From NCBI GenBank assembly GCA_021234155.1, contig JAJEKV010000020.1:1-64000 (forward strand): a DNA stretch of 64,000 bases, read 5' to 3'. The notes under the pieces are model-generated. The model searched no databases, was not told where the DNA came from, and saw nothing but the letters and a program-made list of their open reading frames with translations. Source of the DNA: Isoetes taiwanensis. Taxonomy: Eukaryota > Streptophyta > Lycopodiopsida > Isoetales > Isoetaceae. The translations under genes were made by a program, and so were the position numbers. This document shows positions 22,531-33,526 of the stretch, in pieces; positions within the stretch are counted from its first letter, which is position 1; each line of letters begins with the position of its first letter.

Positions 22531-23669
22531 CGATGATCTTCGTGTGTTTTTGTGCCCAAGGGATCAGGCAGGCCTCATAGTTTCTTGGGCAGTGAAGGAG
22601 TCGTTTGCTGCTACAGTGACTTCAAGGCATTTTTGAGTTATATTGAGGCCGTCATGGCCTGAAGGTTCGATTCCTCCAGCCTGCTTGCTTTCGCAGGCTT
22701 GATGTGACTGTGCCTGGAGACATAGATGACAAGGATGGAGATAGCCGACTGTGTCTAAAGGCAGAGGAGCTGAATGAAGCAGAGGATTTGGGTGCCAATT
22801 TGAGAGGTCGAATCGAACTTGTAGATTGCCCAACCTCATTATAGAGGATGCCGATTCTGGCCAGTTAGTTTTGCTGAGCCGATTAGAGTGAAGCTGGAAA
22901 AATATCAAAGGAACTGCCTTATCGAAAAAGCCTTGTCGCAGAATCCCATATTCTGTGTAGTTATTTGTAGTGCATTATTTTTTTTGTGCATCTTTGTGGA
23001 TTCATTGCAGAGCTTCTCTTAATCTGCAACGTATCCTGCTAGGATGCTAGATTGCTAGATTTGGGAGAGCTTTACGCTCTGTTTATGCAGGAATAATGAA
23101 TTTTGGACTATTGGTAGTTGCTTGAATTTATTTTTTACTGCATTTGGTGCAACCATGTGTTCAATTCCCACATTGACTATTGCAATTTCTTTTTTGTTGA
23201 AAATATTTGTGGTCGTCAATCTGACACAATACTGGGAATATCCCGCAGATCAATGGCTCTAAAAGATATGAAGAATAAAAACCATAAAGAAAAAGATGTA
23301 AATACGTCTCCTTTTGTTTAGGCGCATATTCGCGCGAGGGGTCGCGCACGACAATGAGAGTCCCTCATATAATTGTATAATATGTGTATCAAATTAATAC
23401 TATTATGTGTCTATTTTGAATCTTATAATATCTCATTAATCTTGCTATATGGTATATCCCAACCTGCGGAAACATACCCCACAAATAAGGATCGATATCT
23501 ACAACCCAAAGCGAGACATCACTCCTGAATATGCCCATCCAACTGCTCTTGATACCAGAAAACATCCCTTTGTGTGAATGCACCCAAACAAAAGGGGGTT
23601 TTAGGGGGATTTAATTATAAGTATGAGAGGTATTGGTTTATGTGAATTGCTTTGTTTCATAGACCATTT
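22531..23669. other. Unassigned; possible decayed 3' end of an element
   Basis: Plus-strand sequence at 22670-22830 (RLDVTVPGDIDDKDGDSRLC in one frame) has protein-like composition but is broken on both sides. The following 200 bp resemble a transcript end, with AATAATGAATTTT near 23090. No family is recognised. Confidence 0.3.
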
Positions 23670-24204
23670 TTATAAAAAGCCGCTTTGATAAAAATGTTGA
23701 TCCAATCTATGTTTTTCTTGGATGTCCCTCTTTATCGAGTGATCTCGAGCATGTCTACAATTTACAAATTTTAAAAAGATCCTCCCAAACTCAAGATCCA
23801 TTTCTAAACTCTTTATTCTTGAGAGAAGAATATATTTGACAAAGAACATGTGCAGATCGAGAATTATAGTTCCAACCTTTGTTTTTTCTTGAATATCCTG
23901 CCTGTTTGCAAGTTTTAGAACCATATCCTAGTTGATCAAAACTCTTAAAAATTTCTCTATCTCCAAATTTCATTTCTCTGATCACTATTGCCCAGTTGAC
24001 TATCCATTGAATTTGTTCTGATTTTTGCACCACTAAATCTACTCCAAAATGCCTAAAACTTTGTGCACCTCTCACCACTTTTCTTAACACATTTCCAAAA
24101 AAAAATTCTCGAAAATTCCAATCCTCACTCTCATTGACCAAATTTGAGTGCTCACTGTTCTTCCCATGGATTGATATTCTAAGTGATCTGGAGGTCCTCA
24201 CCAC
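23670..24204 (-). pseudogene. Possible coding fragment, unknown family
   Basis: A 137-codon minus-strand frame (23791-24204) and an overlapping shifted frame to 23670 have balanced composition with aromatic and charged residues (for example NESEDWNFREFFFGNVLRK and VNWAIVIREMKFGDREIF). This suggests decayed protein-coding sequence with one frameshift. No domain is recognised, and neither transposon nor host origin can be shown. Confidence 0.35.
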
Positions 24205-24720
24205 ATCTATGGTAGGTTCCCTTCACTAAGGTTGGCTTGGTAGCCAGGAAATCAGTCAACAATATGCACTCATGAACGTGGCCTTTGCAATGTGTTTCCT
24301 CTCCATGAACATAGCTAAGATATTTTTCTTCCAACCCTTACATATTGCTATCCCTAACTAACTATGGACATCCACATTTTATAGTATGAGATCTTAACTT
24401 TTTGGTAAGGCGTCTTAATACTAAATTCCTTTCTAGAAAAACGTTAGGGAAATAGAAAAAAATCGCCACCATTCATATCAAAATGGAAATCGGGTCGACT
24501 ATTTTTGCTGGGTCACAATCGGGTGCTGCCACGTGTCAATCACCTACATCGCGGAATAGAAGTAGGGTCTTCCGATTTCGCATGACCGCCTCTTCCGGTA
24601 ATCTCAGGAATATTTTTTAGGGCAAGCAGTTCTTTTTAGGGCTTCTGCTGCAGCCGCCGCTCAACAGACAGCCAAGTCTGGCTCGATCGCAACACACGCC
24701 AGATCGTGATTCTTGCAGAT
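24205..24720. other. Unassigned
   Basis: No gene supported. The stretch from about 24480 is richer in G+C and contains CTGCTGCAGCCGCCGC near 24645, as a leader or LTR end might, but no partner repeat was seen. Confidence 0.3.
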
Positions 24721-24828
24721 CAACAGGTAATGGTTTTTGCAGGTGCTATTTGGCCGCTTCTTTTAGCAGTTCTTCAACAGGTAATGGTTTTCGCAGGTGC
24801 TATTTGGTCGGTTCTTTTAGCAGTTCTT
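24721..24828 (+). repeat. Tandem duplication, 54-bp unit x2
   Basis: CAACAGGTAATGGTTTTTGC and the next 34 bases are repeated head to tail with a few substitutions. Confidence 0.88.
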
Positions 24829-25158
24829 CATCAAGTTTTGCCGCACTAAGTTTTGCAGGATCTTCATAAGTTTTTCAGGATCTTCACAACTTTTGCTACA
24901 GTCGTTCAACAAGTTCTGCCATACACAGGTTCTTCTTCGCTGATAGTAGATTGCAGGAGCTTCATCGAATATCTTCAAAGAATGACGGATTTGGCAAAAA
25001 AACTCTGTAAACTCTAGCAAAGAAATTTGTAAAAACTCTATTTGTGTCCAAGACTCTGCAAAAAACTCTGTAAGCCTTACCGGATCTAACCCTTGATCTA
25101 TTAATACTCTATAAATCTGCTGAATCTATAAAAGAAGCCTCCCCGATTTCCATTTTGT

Positions 25159-25275
25159 AGGGGAATGGAGGTTGGTCCTCCATTCCCGTTTTTGCAGGTG
25201 ACCCGCTCCCGGCTAACGCCGGTCGCAGGACCCCACCTGCAAAACCGGGAATGGAGTCCCAACCTCCATTCCCCT
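25159..25275. repeat. Foldback (hairpin) element
   Basis: Arms at 25159-25200 and 25234-25275 are reverse complements over 42 bases with three mismatches. They begin AGGGGAATGGAGG and end TTTTGCAGGTG around a 33-base loop. The structure resembles a small foldback or MITE-like element. A transcript from either strand would form a long hairpin. Confidence 0.85.
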
Positions 25276-25402
25276 ATGCATTTAAACGTAGCTAAGGATG
25301 ATAAAGTTAGCCGGTCGCAGGACCCCACCTGCAAAACCGGGAATGGAGTCCCAACCTCCATTCCCCTATACATTTAAACGTAGCTAAGGATGATAAAGTC
25401 AT
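25219..25402 (+). repeat. Tandem duplication, 92-bp unit x2
   Basis: The unit starts CCGGTCGCAGGACCCCACC and contains the right arm of the foldback element plus CATTTAAACGTAGCTAAGG. The second copy starts at 25311. The duplication gives the left arm two possible pairing partners. Confidence 0.88.
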
Positions 25403-26044
25403 CACTATTTTGAAGTTAAAAGACTTTTTCTTTTCTTTTCTTGGAGGGTAAAAGTGTATTTTATGATTGATAATAATATAAAGTACAAGGAGTCACAATG
25501 GACACAGAGAAAAAATTAGGCCCAATATTAGGGATCCTTAGGCATCATAGTTGTGTGTGATTTAGGAAATTCCATTCCACATCACCATGATGGTAGAGGA
25601 TAAAAAAGATTATTTTAATATCCATTGCTAGGATTACTACTACTAGGATTAACTATGTAGAGAGACTATATATACTCAGTTACTCAAATTGTTTCCTCTA
25701 CTTGTCCCAACATTTGGGACTAAATCCTTGGGACTCAAACAATGACATTTAAGGTAGCTACAAAACAATGACATTTAAGGTAGCTACAGAAACCTTCAGC
25801 CTTGCCAAGCCTTGCCAATTCTGTTCAGTCCCTTATGGTAACTCATCCCCAGCTTCCTTGGGACATAGCCATTAAAGCCACTTTCATATTAAAGTAATTC
25901 TTTAGTTTCTCTATGCAAATGCTTTGACCTTCTAGAGCCACATCACAACGATGTCTCTATATAAAAGGGTCACGCTGACCACAAAAGCAACAATGCAGCG
26001 TGTGTCCGAGATCAATACAATACAATTCCATCGTCCGAGTTGGT
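25403..26044. other. Unassigned; leader-like end
   Basis: No gene. It includes a 26-bp tandem duplication (AATGACATTTAAGGTAGCTA at 25741 and 25767). Near the right end is a TATA-box-like motif followed by sequence resembling a transcription start zone, just before the duplicated block copy 2. Confidence 0.35.
25957..25967 (+). promoter_or_regulatory. TATA-box-like motif
   Basis: CTATATAAAAG fits the plant TATA consensus and lies about 80 bp before the duplicated block at 26045. No transcript or reading frame downstream confirms that it is used. Confidence 0.3.
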
Positions 26045-28330
26045 GTAAGTTTCATTTTTGAGAAATCGGAGTCAGGTCTTACAATGTTCATATGTCAGAG
26101 CAGTGTAACAATTATTCACTGGCAATCATGCATGTTATTCAAGTGTCACTATGCATGCATTGCAAATGCCAATCTATGACAAGGGCATTTGTAAATGTTA
26201 CATTTGTAGATGCTACAAAAAGCTTGTGCAATGCTTCAACAACCAAGATCTTTATATGAATATCTAAATAAGTTTCCTTAGAGTGGCTATACCAGCATGG
26301 AGCCCATGAGGAGCATGAGGTGGTGCATCTCATGTCAATATCATATTTTTTGTGTTTTGGGGTTTGGAAGTATGTGCGTATGAAGGATAGTTGTAAGTGT
26401 ACTAACTTTACTAGACTAAGTTCTTTATCCTATGAGGGAAAAGGAAAGAGGAACCAAACTGGGAAAAAACTAGCAAGAAAATGTACTTCGAAAAAGCAGT
26501 TAGTAAACAGGAGGGGACGAGTTAATGAGAAGGCATGTGGCAAAAGCGCAAGGGCTGTTTTGACCTGCCACATAAAAATGAGGGGAAACAACAACATCGG
26601 ACCTGTTTCGGCTTCTTCCTCTCTTTTTTTTTTTATCCTGTGCGCTTTGCAAGTCGGGCTCTTATCCCATGCATACGGTCTAGATTTACCCCCCTTTTTT
26701 GTCTTTATTTTGCCACCTAGTCCAACCATATACCACTAGAGATATTTATATTTTGTGTCATGTACCCTAGGCACTTCTATTCTTATACCTATTTACCATC
26801 TTCCAACCTAACTTTTGCCTTGCTTGTCATCTTAGCCTCATTCTATGGCAACGCCCCAATGCTATACAATGCAATTTGTTCCATCACACAGAAGCAGAAA
26901 CTGCTCGTGCTTGGCATTTATGCTCATGTCCAGGTGAGAAATTAAGTGCAGGGCGAGCATGTCTATACTATTAGATGCATGGTCTCTATCACCACCAAAA
27001 GAACACAAAATTTGCACTAAAGCAAAAGCAAACTATCATGTGGCTTCACATGTGAGCAAACCTCACTAAAGTAGTGTCTAAGTTCTACCATAAATCCATG
27101 GACCTAAACTAGTGTTTAAGTCCCCCATAAATGAATAAAATGTATGAACAAATAAAATGTCCAAATAATATGGTCAAATTGGCCTCTTCAAGCTGAAAGC
27201 ACGACCTATTCATACTTTGATTCTATGGCATATAGGATAAACATTCAGGTCATAATTTGCAGTTTAGACATTTGACTATTTTCCGAGATGAAAATTGTAC
27301 ATGATATTTTAATAAAGGAAAGTTCAAAACCTGCAGAAACACATTCAAAAAATGAAACAAAATGGCAAGTTGGATTTAGATCCTAAACAGTCTTAAACAA
27401 CAATAAACTAAGAAAAACCAAACATGACGAACCTCTGACGGCGCAGGAAGACAAGAATCTCTTCTCTGTTTCATGATTGAAGGAGCCAACACCGGCACAT
27501 CGCTATTTGATGATGACTTGGCTTTGGCATGGGCGGTCATCATTCGTCCACGTGGCCGCGTTTCATATGTCGTTTTCTAAACTGGGTGACCTTTAGATAA
27601 GGGGTATTTGGTTCATGGCTTCTTTCTTGTCAACCTCTGTCTCTTGTCTCTGCCTTTTGTTTGCTCTAGCTGCCTCATTCACTTCCCACCCTTGGCATTT
27701 GATCTTGTTCGATCCTGCTTTCTTTTCCTCTGCACACATCACAATCTATATAGATTTCCTTATCCTCCCTACCCCTTAATCGCTAATCCTTGATGGTCAG
27801 ATCGAGCAACACCTATAAATATCTAGGCTCTTTAGAAAATATCTCAATGCCCCAATTAAAATCAAATATTGTATCATAACCGTAGGTATCATCTGACCTC
27901 ACCACTTTATACCATATACTTAATGGTCGACAAATATTAATGCATATATGTACCTTACACAAAGAAATGCATATCATACAGTCTCGATACACATAATACA
28001 CAAAGAAATAGTCTACAATATACGTCATGGTTCTTCTACACGAGAAACAAAATTGTAAGTCAAAAAAGCTCGATGAACAATAGACTGATGGGGACCCATT
28101 CATGACGAGGTAGAGGGACGAAAGAGCAATGGCAAATCTTCAAACACTAAATCTTTCCAAAAGATATTCAATGCAAAACAAAGTAATGAACTTGAGAAAT
28201 TTTGTCAGGGAATAGGGGACACCTCCTTTTGATGATGCACATCATCGCCTATAGTCCTAGAGCAAATAATAAAAAAGGTCATCAATGTCTTATTCCTCGC
28301 ACTCTACAAATAAGCTAGCTAACATGATAA
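26045..28330 (+). repeat. Dispersed duplicated block, copy 2
   Basis: The same order of sequence as 1450-4330, somewhat shorter because of deletions that include the 326-bp difference at 27913. None of its short frames is conserved with copy 1. Confidence 0.75.
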
Positions 28331-28617
28331 CTTTAAGGACTGCATGGAGATTTTTGAAAATTACATTACTAGTTCTTGATTCTCCTCTATACTAGAACAG
28401 AGTAGAATTAATTTTTTTGTCCTTATTAGTGAACATATGGAAATTATTCCTTTATACAACATTGTAGTGACAATAGATACAATGGTCAAAATAGAAAGAA
28501 CAAGGTGCCAAAGCAAGAACACATGTTGTGTCCTTGATCTGCGAAAAACGAAATAAAAAAGGTGCCAAAGCACTACCGATTGCCCCGATGCCATGGGCAA
28601 TGGTGTGTTTTTGGAGG
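28331..28617. other. Spacer between duplicated block and TRIM
   Basis: AT-rich sequence with no recognised feature. Minus-strand frames crossing it are shadows that read on into the TRIM. Confidence 0.4.
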
Positions 28618-28622
28618 CTTTT

Positions 28623-28781
28623 TGTGACGTTCCTAACCGACATGCCCTTAACCAACTGGGCAAAACTGTCTAGACGTTTATGAGTAGTCGCTTCTACCCA
28701 TTTATGCCGGTGTCTCGGGAACGCCCTACAGGCACATTCAAGATTTCGAATACTCGAGCGGTCTACCATGGGCCCGTTACA
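28623..28781 (-). repeat. TRIM 3' LTR
   Basis: It starts TGTGACGTTCC and ends GGGCCCGTTACA. It pairs with 28921-29078. Confidence 0.93.
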
Positions 28782-28794
28782 GTCTCTCCCCACT
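28782..28794 (-). other. TRIM polypurine tract
   Basis: On the minus strand AGTGGGGAGAGAC directly precedes the LTR start TGTAACGGGCCC. Confidence 0.85.
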
Positions 28795-28903
28795 AGAACT
28801 ATGCTCGTCCTCGAGCATCCAAGGCTATACCATGTCACAATGATTACCAAGTCTTTGCAAATTACCCATGCATATAGGCACCCATGGAGACTCGAACTCG
28901 AGG

Positions 28904-28918
28904 CCTGCTCTGATACCA
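28904..28918 (-). other. TRIM primer binding site (initiator-Met tRNA)
   Basis: The minus strand reads TGGTATCAGAGCAGG, the standard plant primer site complementary to the 3' end of initiator methionine tRNA, two bases from the LTR. Confidence 0.92.
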
Positions 28919-28920
28919 AC

Positions 28921-29078
28921 TGTGACGTTCCTAACCGACATGCCCTTAACCAACTGAGCAAAACCATCTAGACGTTTATGAGTAGTCGCTTCTACCCATT
29001 TATGCCAGTGTCTCGGGAACGCCCTACAGGCACATTCAAGGTTCGAATACTCGAGTGGTCTACCATGGGCCCGTTACA
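28921..29078 (-). repeat. TRIM 5' LTR
   Basis: Second LTR, TGTGACGTTCC to CCCGTTACA, followed by the target duplication CTTTT. Confidence 0.93.
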
Positions 29079-29131
29079 CTTTTGGAAAAACATGAACAAC
29101 TTATCTTCCCTTTGTTCATGTTGAATATTTG

Positions 29132-29587
29132 CTATAAGCAAAAAATGTGGTCGTGTAGGTATTTGTTGATTACTATAGTGGCACGTTTGTCCGCATCTTT
29201 TGAATGCAAACTCTGTTCTCGAATGCAGTAGCTCATCGTCCACGACGACCAATCACCCCATGGGATCCAATAAGAGAGCGCATTAAAGTTATTACTGTCT
29301 GAGTTAAAAAATCTTGTTCCAAAAGGTTTTTGAGGGTAAAACTGTGATAATAATAATAGTGCTGTCAAATTGTACAAATATACATATCGTATAACATATT
29401 TACAAGTCAAGCGAGTGTCACGAGGACACAACTGATCCAGCACATCAATTACCTCATAAAGGTATGATCTCAATATCTGTATTGAAGATGTAGTAAGTAT
29501 CACATGTAGCGGCTGACAAAGCCTGACCAATTCAGCATAGCGTGCCTGAATTTGATCATATTCAAACAGCTCTGGAGAGTATGGCAT
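29132..29587 (-). CDS. Candidate exon of an unidentified protein
   Basis: The minus-strand frame begins MPYSPELFEYDQIQARYAEL and continues with VRLCQPLHVILTTSS, then YLYEVIDVLDQLCPRDTRLT. The first 70 or so residues have strong helical, protein-like composition. The first methionine is probably internal, since the frame just upstream (GHVMLMLP) could continue through a one-base error. A donor site may lie near 29400, after which the frame becomes less convincing. The protein family was not recognised. It is probably the most 3' exon seen of the gene whose other exons lie at 29650-32148. Confidence 0.45.
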   Translation of the reverse strand: MPYSPELFEYDQIQARYAELVRLCQPLHVILTTSSIQILRSYLYEVIDVLDQLCPRDTRLTCKYVIRYVYLYNLTALLLLSQFYPQKPFGTRFFNSDSNNFNALSYWIPWGDWSSWTMSYCIREQSLHSKDADKRATIVINKYLHDHIFCL

Positions 29588-29649
29588 TCATCTCCATGGC
29601 CCCCTTGTTGGCAGCATCAACATAACATGTCCTACAGTGGCTCCCCAAT

Positions 29650-31955
29650 TCATTGTTCTATCTTAAGTCGGAGACTGTATGCACCTGTATGGATCGAGGC
29701 AATGAGCCTGCGCCTTTTCATAGGCAGATGGGTATGCAGGTCCCGTTCTAATGTGGGGTTTATGTGGCAATAGTAATGTGTTGTCTTGACCTGTTCAAGA
29801 GCGTTGGCATCCCAGAACTTGATAAGAAAGCAAGTAAGAAGGTACTGTCTCAAGGTGTGGCAATTTGCCTCTGTTTATACCTGTATACACATCTGCTTTT
29901 GCACATTCAATCTGACGAGCCACTGTGCTCGCTATTCCTTCCAACATGCCTTGAGCTGTTGTGGCCCGATTGCCATGGTACAAGCCGAGCTATGCAGATG
30001 AGCATCGTCCATATTGACCATCTTTTAAAAGTAGATGATATGGCAATCAAGGACTTCCCTCTGAGGGGGTAAGAAGCCTATCTCTTGTAACAGAATCTGA
30101 TATGGAACCGTGGACTTAAACCTCCGGTGCCCGAGCCAAGAAGACTTTTTGTACCTGTTCTAAGTTATTTCAGGTAGTGAGCAGTGTAGTCACGTACGTA
30201 ATGTACGGTTCGCGTACCGTACGTCTTCTAACGTACTGTACATTTTTCGGACCTTGGTTTTTTCGTACTTTACGTACACAATTTCTGTGTTGTTTTAGTT
30301 GAGGTACAGTACGTAGTGTACGTTGCAGACGTACACTACATATAGTACTTTAATACATTTTATAACTTATTTTTTGATCCAATATAAATTAATTATTTAA
30401 TCTCCAGTTGTTTGATTGCTATGTAGGCGGTTAAATGGTAAATAAACATAGCATGATACAGCTTAAAAAGTTGTGTAAAATTGATCATTATACAATTTTT
30501 TGTGCAGTTTAAGTAGAACTTTTGATCATAATAAGGCTGAAGGTGACGCAGCCAATCTAAAAACCAGTCATGCCCAAATTCTGTCTGTGCCAGCAATGAT
30601 ATATGGACCAGCAATGACATTCTAAAACACAAATAATTCCGCACAAATACGGACGGATCATAAACATAGAGAATTGCTTCTTCTGTGGAGCTGCAGCAAA
30701 TGACAAGTCAGACTACCTAGATAGTAATACTTATTCCATAATCTATATTCATCTAATGTAGAACTAACTCTCAAAACCCCCAAATATAATTCATAATCAT
30801 GAAGAATAATCCAAAGCATTCTAATATGCTTAATATTCAGACATTCACTATTTCTGATGGGAAACTATAAAAAACAAGTAAAACAAGAAGGTTTACCTCA
30901 TGATATGATAAAAAATGATCAACCTTGTAGCAGCCATGAACATCCTGAACCCAAATAAACAATTAAAAATTAACCAAAAAAATATAATCTCTTGAAATTC
31001 ATAAATAAAACAAGTTGTCCTGTTGTTGACCAATAATATGCATTTTAACTAATAAATTAACCTGATATTTGAGGCTTCCAGTCTCAATGTTTTGCCCTTG
31101 AGCATTTGAGAGTGTATGATACATAAACCTTGGCCAAAGAGCAATGTCAGCATCTCTAAGTGCATTAAACAAGTACATATTGTTGAAACAAGGCTGCAAG
31201 ATAGCAATACCTTACCTGCTAAGAAGTTGAAACTTGCAACAGAGCCAGCTAAATCAGAATAGAAGCTATGAAGCACAGCCTAAAATCTGCAGGCCATATA
31301 GGATCATCATTTTGGAAAATTAAAAGCGCTCTTATACCTTTTAGTCGATTGCGGCAACATCATATGCTCTTCTTTGCATCTTCGCAGATCTCAAATGTTC
31401 CAAGCCATATCCGTTGCTGCACTTAAAACAACTCTGCTTTCCCTTTTCTTTGGCTGCAAAGCTGTTGAACAATTCAAACAACTGGAATAAGAACAAGATG
31501 AGAAACCCCCAAGAGCATATCATGTAAAGTCATCAAAGCAAAAAGTCAATATGTTGAATGCAGAATGCAGAATACAACAAGATTTCTTAACATGAGATAT
31601 TCATATTGCATAGCTAAACGTAATCCCGAAAGGAACAGGTCATAAAGAGGTTAAAACATGCTTAATGCAAAAAGAAGCAAGATTTAACTCAGAATAATGA
31701 ATGAATCCCTAAAAAAAGACTATAAAGAGGAAGAAAACGAGACAAGAAGAGGTGTTTAGATGTCAAGCAAGCAATGAAACAAGACAGAAGATGAAAATAT
31801 TTTAACAAAGGAAATGATTTGAAAGAGAAAGCAATTGAGAAACACTGCAGATTTTCAAGAATCCCTAGCAAGCGGCTCGTCTCAACACACGCCATATAAT
31901 TAGCCTTATAATGGCAAACAAGGTCCAGCTCATAAATCGTCCATATTTTCGCGAC
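29650..31955 (-). pseudogene. Exon series of the same unidentified minus-strand gene
   Basis: Several minus-strand stretches look like exons, with AG before or GT after: TSLEVAKIWTIYELDLVCHY with ACVETSRLLGILENLQ (about 31850-31955); LFELFNSFAAKEKGKQSCF (31370-31465, reaching a TAA just before a GT); FNNMYLFNALRDADIALWPR with FMYHTLSNAQGQ (31065-31199); DVHGCYKVDHFLSYHE followed by GTAAAC (about 30897-30945); EFGHDWFLDWLRHLQPYYDQ (about 30525-30605); TTAQGMLEGIASTVARQIEC (about 29870-29970) and LEQVKTTHYYCHINPTLERD (about 29700-29800). Together they suggest a large helical protein. The in-frame stop and frame changes suggest decay, or exon limits I have misjudged. Confidence 0.42.
30193..30346. 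promoter_or_regulatory. Dense cluster of GTAC cores
   Basis: Thirteen GTAC tetramers occur in about 155 bp, many as ACGTAC or CGTAC, including a partly palindromic run GTACGGTTCGCGTACCGTAC. GTAC is the binding core of plant SBP-box (SPL) factors and of copper-response elements. The cluster lies between candidate exons of the minus-strand gene, so an intronic regulatory role is possible. A decayed simple repeat would look similar. Confidence 0.4.
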
Positions 31956-32124
31956 TTCAAGAGATGTAGACCAAACAAACAACCCAATGGCGATTTACCT
32001 ATCGGAGGATGAATGGGAATGAAAAAAAAGTTCTAGAATCATATGATCCTTCCAAAACCCTGTTCAAAAAGCAAAACATCATCAAAAATCGATCTATCTA
32101 CTCTCAAAACCATCAAAATATTAC

Positions 32125-32148
32125 AGTAGAAGTTTCTTCACCGTCCAT
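32125..32148 (-). CDS. Possible first coding exon (MDGEETST)
   Basis: On the minus strand an ATG is followed by eight codons ending ACT and then GTAATATT, a fair splice donor. The leader upstream contains repeated AGGGCTT/AGGGTT motifs common near plant transcription starts (about 32165-32245). It would be the start of the unidentified gene on 29132-31955. Confidence 0.35.
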
Positions 32149-33526
32149 TTGGTGAAATCGATTCTCTGAACCCTACATCGTTAAGCGGCTTGGACGACGG
32201 CGGTATTAGGGCTTGGGAACACGAAAATAGCATTAGGGCTAAGATAAAACCCCCCCAAAAAAAAAAAAAAAATTTTGACCCTTATTTGTAGCGTCTGGGA
32301 CGTCTTGTATAACATATAAGGTACTATCGTAAATTTGTTTTAGATGCAGCGTCACGAAAACAACCCTGGTAGTGAGGGGCACCACCGGGCTCCATACCTA
32401 TCTTGTAGAGAAGAACAGGTTCCACCAAGACCCTGAACAAGTGCCACTGGTGGGCCTAATCATATAACTCCGCTCTATGACTATTGTTCTGTATTGCTCT
32501 GTTGCTCATAGACGGATGCAAGCGTCCCAGTGCATAGTAGAGGGGAACTCCAATCCCAAATATTTGTTGCTGATTTCCACTTCCAAATTTTGCCCTCGGT
32601 AGCTGAAGGAGAGGACCTTTAACTAACGTGAGGATGATATGAGGGCCACTTTAAGCTTAGCCGGGTTGACGCGCATGTCTATCGTCTGGCAAAATGTGTC
32701 CAGGGCATCAAGATGGCACAGCATGTCCGCCAGAGTGTAAGTTAGGATGCTTCCTTATATAAGGCGCAACCATTCACCAAACATCACTACATGGTTAACA
32801 TCCTCAAAATCATAAACATGCATTAAAATTCGCAAAGAAACCAACAATTTATGGGATATCGAATACTAAAGAAAATGCATCTTCTTTTCATAAACTCGGG
32901 CATGAATGTTATGGGGAGAGGAGTGGTTCACACGCTCGTACAAAACAATGGATGCTTTTCTTGTTTCTTCTATTTATAGAGAATTGAATTGAAGTTTATT
33001 GTTCACAAAGATCAGATGGCCCATGGGATCCAAAACAAACAATAAAGAACAACCAGTCTATTACCATTCAGGGATTAAAAAATCCCTTGCCTCGAAGGGT
33101 GGTATGTGAATGTATATATTTAGAGTAGTACATCCCCCTTACTATTTTTTATTTAGGGTCAAATTTGGAGTGGAGCGATTTTGGTATGGTATGTTTTGTA
33201 TGATGCGCGGAAGCAGGCGCGCTTTCTGGATGCTTTTGCGAGGACAACTATGTACGTTCTTATGGCTTTTTATTTCTAGCTGGAAGCGACTACATTAGTC
33301 AGATTTGTATGCAGGTAAGGCTAGGGTTGTCCTTGAATCATTATGTTGCTTTGAAGCTGACCAAGACTGTTTGGCTTGATCCTAGGGTGTAAAATCGCTA
33401 GTGGGGTACAACTTTTGGCGAAGCGTTTAAGTACTTTAAGTGCTGAAACTCGCGGACGTCGAAGCCCGTCACACCCTTCTCCCTCCTTTTCCCCTGCGCG
33501 CCAAAACTCAGATCAGTGTTTGACTG
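32149..33526. other. Intergenic, possible divergent promoter zone
   Basis: It lies between the presumed start of the minus-strand gene and the plus-strand reading frame at 33527. An A run follows C7 at 32251-32272. At 32370-32740 there are fragments that may be decayed retrotransposon sequence, but I cannot name them. No gene is supported. Confidence 0.35.

Larger units (their letters stand above)
28623..29078 (-). mobile_element. Complete TRIM (miniature LTR retrotransposon)
   Basis: A 456-bp element has LTRs of 159 and 158 bp (28623-28781 and 28921-29078), each TGTGACG...GTTACA, around a 139-bp interior. A polypurine tract adjoins one LTR and an initiator-Met tRNA primer site the other, giving minus-strand polarity. 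A perfect 5-bp target duplication CTTTT lies at 28618-28622 and 29079-29083. It encodes nothing and would need enzymes from another LTR element. The LTRs differ at only a few positions, so insertion is comparatively recent. Confidence 0.95.

Noticed and set aside
25165-25377. 70-codon plus-strand frame over the hairpin
   Set aside because: It is a translation of the foldback arms and their duplication. Both strands are open because of the inverted repeat.
29764-30072. 102-codon plus-strand frame (MAIVMCCLDLFKSVGIPEL)
   Set aside because: It overlaps better-supported minus-strand exon candidates and shows no domain.
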